Source: Roseibium album (GTDB lineage: Bacteria; Pseudomonadota; Alphaproteobacteria; Rhizobiales; Stappiaceae). Taken from it: a stretch of 64,000 nt of DNA. The notes below the pieces were generated by a model. It made no database searches. It was not told the DNA's origin and saw only the letters and a program-made list of their open reading frames with translations. The stretch is from NCBI RefSeq assembly GCF_001404515.1, contig NZ_CXWE01000016.1:1-64000 (forward strand), given 5' to 3'. Below, piece by piece: positions 34,610 through 43,597 of this stretch (positions within the stretch are counted from its first letter, which is position 1; each line of letters opens with the position of its first letter). A program made the position numbers and the translations under genes.

Positions 34610-35707
34610 TCATTCCCTCCCAGACGAGCTCAGAACCTCGGTTTTGAACTGGCCCGGCAAGCTGACTTCAAGCAGCTCAAGGTCGGTTGTTGCGCCAGTG
34701 TATCGCGTCGCCATGTCCGGCGGGATCACGAAGGCGTCTCCGGCAGACAGGCGGTAAGGGTCTTTACCTTCGCCCTCCAGTGTCATTTCGCCTGCCAGCA
34801 CAAAGTTGAAAAGAATGTCACAGTCGTGCCGCGTCCAGGGAGAAGCCTCCCCTGTTGCACGTGCAACCATAACAGATGCGACGCCCCTGGTGTTGTCCGA
34901 GATGCTTGTGTCCCGGACTTCGAAACCAGGAATACGGAAGGGTTCGAAAGTGCTCCCTCTGGCAAGATTGTGCACGAATTTCTGTCCTTGCCACTCCCTG
35001 TCCGGGCGTTCAACCGGCGTCGGCAGGGTCATTTCGTGATCAATCTCGGTAACATGCTCTGCCGGAACACCGATCTCGATCACCTCTATGCCGTCGGCAG
35101 CATGCATGACCCGGTGCCGGATTTCCGGCGGCTGAATGAAACAGTCGCCTGCCGTCAGCCGTCTCACATCACCCTGGTCCTCATAGAGAACATCAACCCA
35201 GCCCCGGACACAGAAGATCAGCTGGAAACCCACCTTGTGGAAATGGACCATATCGGGAACCGGACCGTCGGGCACCCGGATGTGCGAGGCGATCATTGCC
35301 CCACCCAGGCGAGTTGGCACGAGGTCCCGGTATTCCATGCCGGCACGGCCGATCACCCAGGGTGCCTGATCGGCCAGCCGGCGAACGACGAAGGCGTGTC
35401 TGGTCTCGGGCAAGACCAGCGGCGGATTGAGTTCATCGATCTCGATCCGCGTACCGTTGGGCGCGACAAGGACACGTTCACCACCTGCAAATTCGCCAGG
35501 GTCGTCCGTCAGGATCCGGATAGTGCCGGGTTTCTCCTGTGCACCCTTTTCAATCCGTATTCGCAAACCATGGCCGGAAAACACCGCGATCTCGGGACTG
35601 TCCGCCGGATAGATCATGTCGAGCCGCATCTTCAGCACCTTGGTAAAAAACGGCAGGTCCTTGCTGAGATCCTCGGTCGGCAATCGTATTTCCGCGCGTG
35701 TTTCCAT
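34610..35707 (-). CDS. VOC-cupin-cupin protein (putative ring-cleavage or isomerase-type enzyme)
   Basis: 365 residues from the ATG at 35707; an ATG at 35743, overlapping the GntR stop, is an alternative. The N-terminal 90 residues look like half a VOC/glyoxalase unit (LPTEDLSKDLPFFTKVLKMRLD). Two cupin domains follow. The first (about 140-230) has metal-ligand candidates His-x-His in MVHFHKVG, a Gln where Glu is usual, and His in PPEIRHRV. The second (about 270-350) keeps the barrel but only one of the usual ligands (WTRHDCD). The overall plan resembles bicupin dioxygenases or sugar/amino-acid isomerases. No substrate is assigned. It sits between GntR and the liv genes, so it acts on whatever Liv imports. 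Confidence 0.72.
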   Translation of the reverse strand: METRAEIRLPTEDLSKDLPFFTKVLKMRLDMIYPADSPEIAVFSGHGLRIRIEKGAQEKPGTIRILTDDPGEFAGGERVLVAPNGTRIEIDELNPPLVLPETRHAFVVRRLADQAPWVIGRAGMEYRDLVPTRLGGAMIASHIRVPDGPVPDMVHFHKVGFQLIFCVRGWVDVLYEDQGDVRRLTAGDCFIQPPEIRHRVMHAADGIEVIEIGVPAEHVTEIDHEMTLPTPVERPDREWQGQKFVHNLARGSTFEPFRIPGFEVRDTSISDNTRGVASVMVARATGEASPWTRHDCDILFNFVLAGEMTLEGEGKDPYRLSAGDAFVIPPDMATRYTGATTDLELLEVSLPGQFKTEVLSSSGRE

Positions 35708-35742
35708 CAATCCGTTTCCATCATCTTTTCCGTCTGCCAGCA

Positions 35743-36480
35743 TCAACCGTTTCGAGCAGCAGTCGGCGTCTTGTGCTTCTGCGCTTCTTCGTGTGCGGCG
35801 AGATAGGCCGCCTCACCATCAAAAACGAAACGTAATATCCGGTCGGAAGCCGCAACGGCATCGCGTTGTCGAAATGCCTCAAAGAGCCGGGCATTGCCTT
35901 CCACGATGACCGGGTGATTTTCCGGATCGGCAAACGTCATCATGCGAACTGCCTGGACCTGGGTCATGTAGCGTTGCAGCGTCTTGCGGAGCGATGAATT
36001 CGAGACGGCATTCACCCAGCCGTTTCTGAATATCTCGCATGCCCGAAACAGGTTTTCCTGGTCACCTTCTTCCATTGCGAAACGGGCATCTTTCAGCGTC
36101 GCGTCCAGCAGCAGAATTTCCACCTCCGACAAGCCCTGTGCCGCCAGTGCCGCTGCCCTGGGTTCAAGCAGGCGTCGAAGGTCGAAAATCTCAAGAATCT
36201 CCTGGTGATCGATCCTCGGCAGAATGAACCCCTTGGTCGACGGCTCCAGATATCCTTCATGGGCCAGACGCATGAGAGCGTCACGCGCCGGCATCCGCGA
36301 CACACCGAATTCCGCCGCAACCGCCGTGTCGACCAGCCGGTCCTTCAGACCGATTTCACCCTTTTGAATGCGCCCTACCAGAACGTCATGAATCTGAGCG
36401 CTGGTATTTTGCCCCACACCGGAAGACAGGGAAGATTTCAGATCAGGCAAATTCTCCCCCATACTTCGCTGCGGTGGCAA
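35743..36480 (-). CDS. GntR-family (FCD/FadR subfamily) transcriptional regulator
   Basis: 245 residues. An N-terminal winged helix-turn-helix (about 28-95: IHDVLVGRIQKGEIGLKDRLVDTA, then GVSRMPARDALMRLAHEGYL) is followed by an all-helical FCD ligand domain whose His/Asp/Glu residues usually bind a metal and a carboxylate effector. It is first in the cupin-liv operon and divergent from the kynureninase-like gene. Two GTATAC motifs, the usual centre of FCD-regulator operators, lie in the 168-base gap, so it probably represses both directions until the substrate is present. Confidence 0.9.
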   Translation of the reverse strand: MPPQRSMGENLPDLKSSLSSGVGQNTSAQIHDVLVGRIQKGEIGLKDRLVDTAVAAEFGVSRMPARDALMRLAHEGYLEPSTKGFILPRIDHQEILEIFDLRRLLEPRAAALAAQGLSEVEILLLDATLKDARFAMEEGDQENLFRACEIFRNGWVNAVSNSSLRKTLQRYMTQVQAVRMMTFADPENHPVIVEGNARLFEAFRQRDAVAASDRILRFVFDGEAAYLAAHEEAQKHKTPTAARNG

Positions 36481-36484
36481 AATC

Positions 36485-36490
36485 GTATAC
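36485..36490. promoter_or_regulatory. Putative GntR/FCD operator half (GTATAC, site 1)
   Basis: GTATAC within AATCGTATACTAATC lies only five bases upstream of the GntR start codon. FCD-subfamily operators often centre on GTATAC (for example VanR-type ATTGTATACAAT). A second copy lies 96 bases away. Confidence 0.5.
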
Positions 36491-36580
36491 TAATCTGGAG
36501 TGAAACTTGGCCTGATACTGCTTGTCAGCAATATTTTCGGCGCCATTCCAATCCTTTAAGCTTGAACTATTTCGAAAACT

Positions 36581-36586
36581 GTATAC
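36581..36586. promoter_or_regulatory. Putative GntR/FCD operator (GTATAC, site 2)
   Basis: GTATAC within AACTGTATACGAAT lies 62 bases upstream of the kynureninase-like start. It repeats the core of site 1, on the other side of the same divergent promoter region. Confidence 0.5.
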
Positions 36587-36648
36587 GAATAATCACCTAC
36601 CGGTCAATACCAGCCGACCCGCAAAAACGCATCGCCCGAGAGACACGC

Positions 36649-37785
36649 ATGACCGACAGGAAAGAGGGTTATTTCCTCTATCATTCCATAGGACAGTATC
36701 CTGGCAAGGAAGCCGACCTCAGCAAGGCGATGGCGGAACTTGCATCTGTGTGGAGTGCCCCGGATGATCAGCAGTGGTCCTATATGCTCGGCAAACGGGC
36801 CGAGTTCATTGACCTGTGGCGCGCGCTGATCGATGCTCGCGAAAGATCGACGACGACCTGCGAAAACGTCACGCAAGGGGTTCATATGCTGCTGACGTCC
36901 CTGCCGGCCGACCGATTGCGCGGCCGGACGGTTCTTGTCGCAGCGGATTGTTTTCCCTCCAATCACTTTCTGCTTTCAAGGCTGCAGGAGCGTTTCGGAT
37001 TCGATCTCAAGACCGTCCACCCGAGGCAGGGTGCAAGCTGGGTTGCCGATGACGACATGATTGCCGAATGGGACAGCGATGTAGCATTGGCGCTTGTCAC
37101 CTGGGTCAGTTCAACCACCTCGCACAAGACCAACCTGGAAAATCTCGCCACGCACGGCCGTGCGATGGGCAGCCTGATCGGGGTCGACATCACGCAAGCA
37201 GCTGGGTTGCTGCCGTTTTCGGTTGAGGAGCCGGAGATTGATTTTGCGGTTTCGACGAGCCTCAAGTGGATGTGCGGCACACCCGGTGCCGGCATGCTTT
37301 ACGTTCACCCCAACCTGATCGCGGAGTGCCGGCCCGAACTGCGCGGCTGGTTCAGCCAGGACAACCCGTTCAACTGGGATATCGATGCATTCGACTATGC
37401 TCCCGATATCCGCCGTTTCGACAACGGAACACCCGCCATTCTGCCCGCGGCAGCAACGGTCCCCGCCCTCAAATGGCATGCGACGATCGACACGCGCGCC
37501 CTTCTGCATCACAACAGATTGCTGTGCGACATTGTTATCGAGGGCACTGACGAGTTGGGGCTGACCCTGCTGACTCCTCGTAATGAGCAGGAGCGGGGCG
37601 GTAGCCTGATGATTGACCTGACATCGGAAGGCATTGCATCAAAAACGCTCGCCACATTGAACGCGGCCGGATTTTCCGCCGATATCCGCGGCACAATCCT
37701 TCGGTTGTCGCCAGGCATCCAGACAACGGAAGAGGCAACGCGAGAACTGGTCAACTTGCTCGGCAAGTCACTCTCTGGTCGTTGA
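36649..37785 (+). CDS. Kynureninase-like aminotransferase class V PLP enzyme
   Basis: 378 residues from the ATG at 36649; the longer open frame from 36205 covers the promoter and the GntR gene. The PLP fold type I enzyme shows GVDITQAAGLLPFSV (the Asp that contacts the pyridine nitrogen) and the Schiff-base Lys206 in VSTSLKWMCG. The late GWFSQDNPFNWDIDAFDYAP and IRRFDNGTPAILP resemble kynureninases more than SufS or isopenicillin epimerases. Kynureninase cleaves kynurenine to anthranilate and alanine. Here it may act on a related aryl-keto amino acid. It is divergent from GntR and convergent with iorB (three bases apart). Confidence 0.82.
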   Translation: MTDRKEGYFLYHSIGQYPGKEADLSKAMAELASVWSAPDDQQWSYMLGKRAEFIDLWRALIDARERSTTTCENVTQGVHMLLTSLPADRLRGRTVLVAADCFPSNHFLLSRLQERFGFDLKTVHPRQGASWVADDDMIAEWDSDVALALVTWVSSTTSHKTNLENLATHGRAMGSLIGVDITQAAGLLPFSVEEPEIDFAVSTSLKWMCGTPGAGMLYVHPNLIAECRPELRGWFSQDNPFNWDIDAFDYAPDIRRFDNGTPAILPAAATVPALKWHATIDTRALLHHNRLLCDIVIEGTDELGLTLLTPRNEQERGGSLMIDLTSEGIASKTLATLNAAGFSADIRGTILRLSPGIQTTEEATRELVNLLGKSLSGR

Positions 37786-37788
37786 AAT

Positions 37789-39342
37789 TCAGGCTGCGAA
37801 ACTCTCGACAGTCTTAAGCGCCCCGTCCAGTTCACCACCCTTTTCCTCCTTGAGTGCTGCTTCCCGCAGCCGCGCGACCCACTGTGGACCGTCGTCCCGG
37901 TTTTCAACCATGCGTGCGCCGGACAGGACCTTGTCGAATTTCGACAAGCCGCGTGCATGGGTATCGGAATATCCCTTGATCAGGCGCCGGCAGCGCAGGA
38001 TCTCAACGGCCATCCCGTACCGGTCAGGCAGATAACCCGACACCATCTGGAGCCATGCGTTCAGGTGATCCTGCTCCATTTTATGTCTCAGGGTCTTCAG
38101 CCGCCACTTTCGCAACCCGCCGAGAAAATACAGCATCGCGAAGCCGCGCAGGCTGTCGGTGCGGATGCGGCGCCCGCGATTGAACCAGCGGTCGATCCTT
38201 TTCATCCAGGCCGGATCGTTCTCCAGTTTCCGGCCCGTCTTTTCCGGCAGCAGCCCGACAATCTCTTCCGCGCGCGGATGAAGATAGTCGGTCAATTGCA
38301 GAACATTGCCGTCTCCAAGACGCATCTCGTCTTCGATCCTGTCAATGCGCTGCGCGCGTGTCTTGAGGTCGGCGACGCGGATCACATCATCATAAGCCAT
38401 TGCGTTGGCGATATATTTCGCCGCCTCGCTGGACAATTCGAATTTGTTGTCTTCACTATCGGCCTCGATCAGGGGCGCCAGGCGGTCAAGGTATTCGGCC
38501 CCATAGGTGCAGTCCTGAAAGTCCACGACCTTGGTCAATCCGGCGGTTGCCATTTTACGGACTGGTTCGGGAAACGCCGCGATACGGGCTTCAAGGCTTG
38601 CCCACGCGGCCTGGCCGGCATCGGGTCCTCCGGGAGCAACGAGCTCCTGTTTTGAAACAACCGGTTCTGCCGGTTGTTCCCTTGCGCCGTTTTGCGCCAG
38701 GTCATAGCCCGCAGCAAAGGCGCGCAGGCTCGCTTCAACTCCCTTGCCACCCGCTCGGATTGCGTCCTCGAAGGCGGCGCGTTCGAATGGCAACGCCCCG
38801 GAGCCTGCGAGGGCACCAAAAAGCGAGGCCGATATCACCGAGCCGACCTTGACCGCTGCGGTGTCCATGTCGGCGAGTACCAGTTTCTGCGATGCAACTT
38901 CGGCCGCGGCTTTGACTTCTTCGGACGAGGCCATGCCGTCTCCCGGCACGGTTTTCTCCGAGACCGCCAGCATCCGGTGGGTCGAGGCGATCAGCGTGGT
39001 CCTGTCAGGGGTTACAAAACCGCGCATGATTGCACGACCCGCTTCCATCATTTCCGCGGCGATAGTGATGTCCACGTCACCAGCAGACGGCGCCAGCGAA
39101 AAGACAGGGGTTGTTACATCGCCGGGAGCCATCTCGATATAGTAGATGGTCGCACCTGTCCTCTGGGCAACGCCGGCAACACTGGTCGCCTGACAATGAT
39201 AGCCCTGGGCACGTGCCAGAGACTCGATCCAGTTTGTCAGAACACCACCGCCCTGGCCGCCGACGGCCATGACGGCAAGCTTAATGATGCCATCCAGCGC
39301 CGGATCGGTGGGCTGCGCATCAAGTGGCAACACCAGCGACAT
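37789..39342 (-). CDS. iorB: Indolepyruvate:ferredoxin oxidoreductase-type beta subunit (IorB, long form)
   Basis: 517 residues. The N-terminal 200 residues form the POR gamma-type domain (MAVGGQGGGVLTNWIE, then CQATSVAGVAQRTGATIYYIEM). The C-terminal half is a helical extension (DUF6537-like) found in the long aerobic IorB proteins. With IorA it would decarboxylate an aryl- or branched 2-oxo acid to the acyl-CoA, reducing ferredoxin. It starts one base inside the iorA stop. It fits a pathway of aromatic amino-acid-derived keto acids. Confidence 0.88.
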   Translation of the reverse strand: MSLVLPLDAQPTDPALDGIIKLAVMAVGGQGGGVLTNWIESLARAQGYHCQATSVAGVAQRTGATIYYIEMAPGDVTTPVFSLAPSAGDVDITIAAEMMEAGRAIMRGFVTPDRTTLIASTHRMLAVSEKTVPGDGMASSEEVKAAAEVASQKLVLADMDTAAVKVGSVISASLFGALAGSGALPFERAAFEDAIRAGGKGVEASLRAFAAGYDLAQNGAREQPAEPVVSKQELVAPGGPDAGQAAWASLEARIAAFPEPVRKMATAGLTKVVDFQDCTYGAEYLDRLAPLIEADSEDNKFELSSEAAKYIANAMAYDDVIRVADLKTRAQRIDRIEDEMRLGDGNVLQLTDYLHPRAEEIVGLLPEKTGRKLENDPAWMKRIDRWFNRGRRIRTDSLRGFAMLYFLGGLRKWRLKTLRHKMEQDHLNAWLQMVSGYLPDRYGMAVEILRCRRLIKGYSDTHARGLSKFDKVLSGARMVENRDDGPQWVARLREAALKEEKGGELDGALKTVESFAA

Positions 39343-41492
39343 CAGATGCCCTCCCGGGAAAATGTTAGACGTTTGCTCGTGCGCCGATCTTGCAGCCAGG
39401 TGATCACCTTCCTGCGGATCCCGGCGAGCCAGGTTTCAAATCCTCCAGGGTTATGGACCACTTTCGCCTCGTAGAAGGACGGGCACAGGATCGCGGCATC
39501 TGCCACTTCGCCGCAATTGCCACAACCGACGCAGGACTGGTCGATGTGGGCAACGGGGTCGTCCCTGAGCGGATCGTCCAGTTTCTTGAGCGACAAAGAG
39601 GGACACCCGGACAGGCGGATACAGGCGTGATCTCCCGTGCAGACATCCTGATCGACACCGAAACGCGGCAACTCCACCCTTCGTCCGTCTGCAATCGCCT
39701 TGTTGCGCTGTGGCTTTTCCCGTCTCTGGCGGTTGAGCATGCATTCCGAAGACGCAACAATCACCTTCGGTCCCTTGTAGTCCGTCGTCAGGGCCTCACG
39801 AATGGTTTCACGCATCTTGGTGACATCATAGGTTCTGTCGATCTGCCGGATCCACTCCACCCCGGCACCCGCCAGCGCCTTGGAGATCGGATTGTTGGTC
39901 GACTTTGACTTGTTCAGGGCACGGCTGGACGGGACATCCTGACCGCCGGTTGCCGCTGAATAGTAGTTGTCGACGATGATTGCGACACTGTCCGACTTGT
40001 TGAACACCATGTTGCCGATCGACGAACTGAGGCCATTGTGCCAGAAACCGCCATCGCCCAGGATCGAGATCGCCCGCCGTTCGCCACCGCCATCGAAGGC
40101 GGCATTCGAAGCAGGTCCCAGGCCGTAGCCCATCGTCGAACCTCCAATTTCGAACGGCGGCAGGCAGGCGAACAGATGACAGCCGATATCTCCGGTGATC
40201 TGGCGTGCGCCGAGTTCCTGTTCGGCAAGTTTCAGCGAGGCGAAAATCGGTCGCTCCGGGCAACCGGTGCAAAAGCCGGGCGGGCGGATCGGCACTGTCT
40301 TGCTGAGATCGGGCAATTGCGGCTTGGGAGAATTCGGCGCCAGCACCTTTGCCGGCAACAATTCCGGCGCGTATTGACGGACAAAGGCTTCAAGACCATC
40401 GAACATGATCTGGCCGGTATATTCGCCTGCCTTCGGGAAGATGCCCTTGCCTTCCAGCTTGGTGGACGCACCTTCCTTGTAGAGCATCGCGCCGATCTGC
40501 TGCTCGATGAATTCCGGCTGACCTTCCTCCACCAGAAGCACGGCTTCCTTGTTCCGACAGAAATCGAGAACATCGGATTTGACGACCGGATAAGTCACGT
40601 TCAAGACGTAGAGCGGGACAGAAGTGTTGCCGCTGATATCGGCGAGGCCCAGCCGTTGCAGAGCGCGGATGACACTGTTGTACATGCCGCCAAGGCACAT
40701 GATACCGACCTTGCCCGCGTCCGGTCCGAACCGCTCGTTGAGCCCGTTTTCAAGAATGTATTTCTCCGCGGCGGGCCAACGGTTGTCGATCTTGTCATGC
40801 TCATGCGCATAGGACATGGGCGGTAGAACCACGCGCTTGAAATCCCGCTGCGGATTGGCAAGCGCCGTCTTGACCGGCAATGGCGGCGGGACATTGTCCG
40901 TGGTGTCGAAACTGCCCGTCACGTGACATGAGCGGATCCGTACCATCAGCATGACGGGAGTATTGCTTGCTTCCGACATGTTGAAACCGTCACCAACCGC
41001 CTTGACGATGGACGGCAGGTTCGGACGCGGATCCAACAGCCAGAACTGTGATTTCATGGCGAAGGCGTATGACCGTTCCTGCATGATGGAGGAACCTTCG
41101 CCGTAATCTTCCCCGACAATGACAAGCGCGCCGCCATTGACACCGGAAGAAGACAGGTTCGCCAACGCGTCCGACGCCACATTCACGCCGACGGATCCCT
41201 TGAAGGTCACGGCACCTCGAATGGGATAGTGAACCGAAGCTGCCAGCATGGCCGCTGCGGCGGCTTCGGAGGCGTTGGCTTCAAAACGAATGCCCAGTTC
41301 GCTCATCAGATCTTCTGCGTCAGCCAGGACATCCATCAGATGCGATATGGGCGCACCCTGGTAGCCGCCAACATAGCCAACGCCGTTTTCCAGAAGCGCC
41401 TTGGTGATGGCAAGGATGCCCTCCCCTGTGAAGACGTCTCCCGATCCTTTGCGAAGATGCTCTACCTCAGCCTTGAACGACCTTTCGGCCAT
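39342..41492 (-). CDS. iorA: Indolepyruvate:ferredoxin oxidoreductase-type alpha subunit (IorA)
   Basis: 716 residues. An N-terminal pyrimidine domain (GVGYVGGYQGAPISHLMDVL) leads to a TPP-binding domain with DIGCHLFACLPPFE, ILGDGGFWHNG and VDNYYSAATGGQ, then a C-terminal double-cluster ferredoxin domain (CTGDHACIRLSGCP and CVGCGNCGEVADAAILCP). The first cluster motif has Asp where the second Cys is expected (C-x2-D-x2-C), as in the Asp-ligated cluster of Pyrococcus furiosus ferredoxin. It catalyses TPP-dependent oxidative decarboxylation of 2-oxo acids with IorB. It lies in an operon with a MarR regulator and a FAD enzyme. Confidence 0.92.
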   Translation of the reverse strand: MAERSFKAEVEHLRKGSGDVFTGEGILAITKALLENGVGYVGGYQGAPISHLMDVLADAEDLMSELGIRFEANASEAAAAAMLAASVHYPIRGAVTFKGSVGVNVASDALANLSSSGVNGGALVIVGEDYGEGSSIMQERSYAFAMKSQFWLLDPRPNLPSIVKAVGDGFNMSEASNTPVMLMVRIRSCHVTGSFDTTDNVPPPLPVKTALANPQRDFKRVVLPPMSYAHEHDKIDNRWPAAEKYILENGLNERFGPDAGKVGIMCLGGMYNSVIRALQRLGLADISGNTSVPLYVLNVTYPVVKSDVLDFCRNKEAVLLVEEGQPEFIEQQIGAMLYKEGASTKLEGKGIFPKAGEYTGQIMFDGLEAFVRQYAPELLPAKVLAPNSPKPQLPDLSKTVPIRPPGFCTGCPERPIFASLKLAEQELGARQITGDIGCHLFACLPPFEIGGSTMGYGLGPASNAAFDGGGERRAISILGDGGFWHNGLSSSIGNMVFNKSDSVAIIVDNYYSAATGGQDVPSSRALNKSKSTNNPISKALAGAGVEWIRQIDRTYDVTKMRETIREALTTDYKGPKVIVASSECMLNRQRREKPQRNKAIADGRRVELPRFGVDQDVCTGDHACIRLSGCPSLSLKKLDDPLRDDPVAHIDQSCVGCGNCGEVADAAILCPSFYEAKVVHNPGGFETWLAGIRRKVITWLQDRRTSKRLTFSREGI

Positions 41493-41539
41493 CGGCTCCT
41501 CCCTCAGCGGTCTCTGGATCCCTTTCGAAGAAAGCGGAT

Positions 41540-42034
41540 CTAAATCGGATGCTTGCGCACGTTTTTCAAAATGGTCTGCAATGTCGCAACAAAGGTTCGC
41601 TGATCAGCGTCGCTGATCCCGCGAAACATCTGCTGGTGGGCCGTTGCCAGATGCGGCCAGAGCATGTCATGCGTGTGCCGTCCCTCTGTCGTCAGGTGTA
41701 TCCGAACAGCCCTGCTGTCGTCCTTGTCGGTGACCCTTTCCACCAGGCCGTCGCGCTCCAGCGCATCAAGGGCACGACTGAGCGTCGATGTTTCGACCAC
41801 GGCGTAAATCGACAGATCCCGGATCAGCAATCCATCAAGCACGGAAAGGACCGCAAGCGCGCGCATCTTTGGCGTCGTGAGCCCGAGCTTTGCCATTTCA
41901 TCGCGCAGCGCGGCATTGTAGCGCCCCATGATGCGGTTCATCAGGTAAGGCGGAAAATTCTCAAGTCCGATCTCACCCAGGCGCGGGACGCGGGCATTCT
42001 GCTCCATCAGCTCCAGCCCGTCTTCCTTTTTCAT
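41540..42034 (-). CDS. MarR-family transcriptional regulator of the ior operon
   Basis: 164 residues with the MarR winged helix: TTPKMRALAVLSVLDGLLI, the recognition helix VETSTLSRALDALERDGLV and wing DKDDSRAVRIHLTTEG. It is nested inside the operon, overlapping the FAD enzyme by four bases and followed after 47 bases by iorA, so it is likely autoregulated. The probable operator is the repeat at 44430-44445 in front of the operon. The effector is likely an aromatic acid or its CoA ester. Confidence 0.9.
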   Translation of the reverse strand: MKKEDGLELMEQNARVPRLGEIGLENFPPYLMNRIMGRYNAALRDEMAKLGLTTPKMRALAVLSVLDGLLIRDLSIYAVVETSTLSRALDALERDGLVERVTDKDDSRAVRIHLTTEGRHTHDMLWPHLATAHQQMFRGISDADQRTFVATLQTILKNVRKHPI

Positions 42035-43587
42035 GCACCCATCCTTTTTGCCAGGTTGTAGCCGGACCCGCCGCCAAGCCCCGGACCCGGATGCGTCGAG
42101 GCACCGATCATGTGAAGGTTTGCAATCGCGGTGGCGCTGTTAACGGATTGGGTGAAGGGGCGCCAGACGAAAAACTGGTCAATGCTACAGGCACCGCCAT
42201 AGGGATCGCCGCCCACAAGGTTCATGTTGAGATCATTCAGGTCGGCAGGTGAATAAGCGCGGTGCGCGAGCCTGATCCCGTCAAAATTCCGGATGTGCCT
42301 TCGCAAAATTCCCTCAAGCCTGTCGGCGAAGGCTTCACGCGAAGCCTCTGTCCATTCCGGGCCCGTCTCGATCTCGCCTGCGGCATCTCCCTTGATCACG
42401 CGCGGTGCATCGGGGATCTGGAGCCACAACACTGCTTTCCCATCCGGCACACGTGACGGATCCAGCCTGTGCGGCTGGCCGACACAGATTGTCGGCGTTA
42501 CCGGCAACAGGCCTCTTTCGGCCTCGTTTGAGGATTTCGAGACACTGTCGATCCCGTCTGTCAGGTGGATCAATGCAACATCTTCAAGTCCGTCAGCAAT
42601 CCATTCCGGCTCGCCGCTCAACGCGTAGTGCAACTGGAAATTTCCGCGCCCGTACCTGTAACGCTCCGCATGTGCCGGCGGCGGCGCGTCTTCGAGCAGC
42701 CGTTGGTGGAGTTGTGTCGGTGTGACCGAGGCAATGACGGATTTCGCTTCGATACTCTGACCGCCGACTGTTTCGACTCCAACTGCCTTGCCGTTCGTGA
42801 CGGTGATACGCTCGACATCGACACCGGTGCGGATCTCGCCCCCATTTTCCTCGATCAGGCTTCGAAACACCTCTGGAACCTTTCCCGCGCCCCCCTTGGC
42901 AACGGGAGCCCCGGCGGCTTCCAGGGCAAACGCGATGACCCGTCCCATCTGGCCGGAATAGGTGCTTTCCGGAGTCAAGCCGGTGTGCAATACCCACGGC
43001 GCCCAGAGTGCCTGCACTGTTTCGCTGTCGTAACCGTGTTCCAGCCAGGCTCGTGCAGGCTGAAGGGCATCACCGAACCAGGTTTTCAACCCGTTCAATC
43101 CGAGTTTCCAGGCCTGTCTGGCCATGAGCCGCGCCATCTTGCCTGACCAGAGCGGACTGCCCAGCAGGGCAAACAGAAAATCCGCGTCCGCCTCAATGCC
43201 TCCGACATCTGCTGCATGCTGACTGCCATCTCCCGGCCCAAGGGCATCAAATGCGGCGACATTGGCTGCACGGTCCATCGTGAGGACGGCCGTCTGGCCG
43301 CCTGGGCGCAATACGGCGGTGGGATTGGCAGAGTGACAGAACTCAAGGCCGTGGCGACCGAGGTCCGCGGCGAGTTCACCGTAAGCCGGAGACGTCAGAA
43401 ACAGAACGAAGGTGGCCGCCATCACATCATGATGAAAACCGGGTAGCGTGATCTCTTCGGTCCGCATGCATCCGCCAATGCGATCCGCTCGCTCGAGCAC
43501 CAGAACAGGTTCGCCCTTGCGCGACAGCAATGCTGCCGCGACGAGTGCGTTGATCCCGGAACCGATAATCACATGCGGTGCGGACAC
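42031..43587 (-). CDS. Phytoene-desaturase-like FAD-dependent oxidoreductase (copy 1)
   Basis: 518 residues. The N-terminal FAD dinucleotide motif is IIGSGINALVAAALLSRKG followed by ERADRIGGCMRT. The C-terminus has IGASTHPGPGLGGGSGYN, the second FAD-contact motif of phytoene-desaturase/CrtI-like and amine-oxidase-like enzymes. No carotenoid genes are nearby, so a pathway-specific dehydrogenase or isomerase role is more likely. It shares motifs and length with the divergent gene at 44501 (for example NLVGGD, and matching N- and C-terminal FAD segments), which marks them as paralogues. Confidence 0.86.
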   Translation of the reverse strand: MSAPHVIIGSGINALVAAALLSRKGEPVLVLERADRIGGCMRTEEITLPGFHHDVMAATFVLFLTSPAYGELAADLGRHGLEFCHSANPTAVLRPGGQTAVLTMDRAANVAAFDALGPGDGSQHAADVGGIEADADFLFALLGSPLWSGKMARLMARQAWKLGLNGLKTWFGDALQPARAWLEHGYDSETVQALWAPWVLHTGLTPESTYSGQMGRVIAFALEAAGAPVAKGGAGKVPEVFRSLIEENGGEIRTGVDVERITVTNGKAVGVETVGGQSIEAKSVIASVTPTQLHQRLLEDAPPPAHAERYRYGRGNFQLHYALSGEPEWIADGLEDVALIHLTDGIDSVSKSSNEAERGLLPVTPTICVGQPHRLDPSRVPDGKAVLWLQIPDAPRVIKGDAAGEIETGPEWTEASREAFADRLEGILRRHIRNFDGIRLAHRAYSPADLNDLNMNLVGGDPYGGACSIDQFFVWRPFTQSVNSATAIANLHMIGASTHPGPGLGGGSGYNLAKRMGA

Positions 43588-43597
43588 GAAACCGGCC

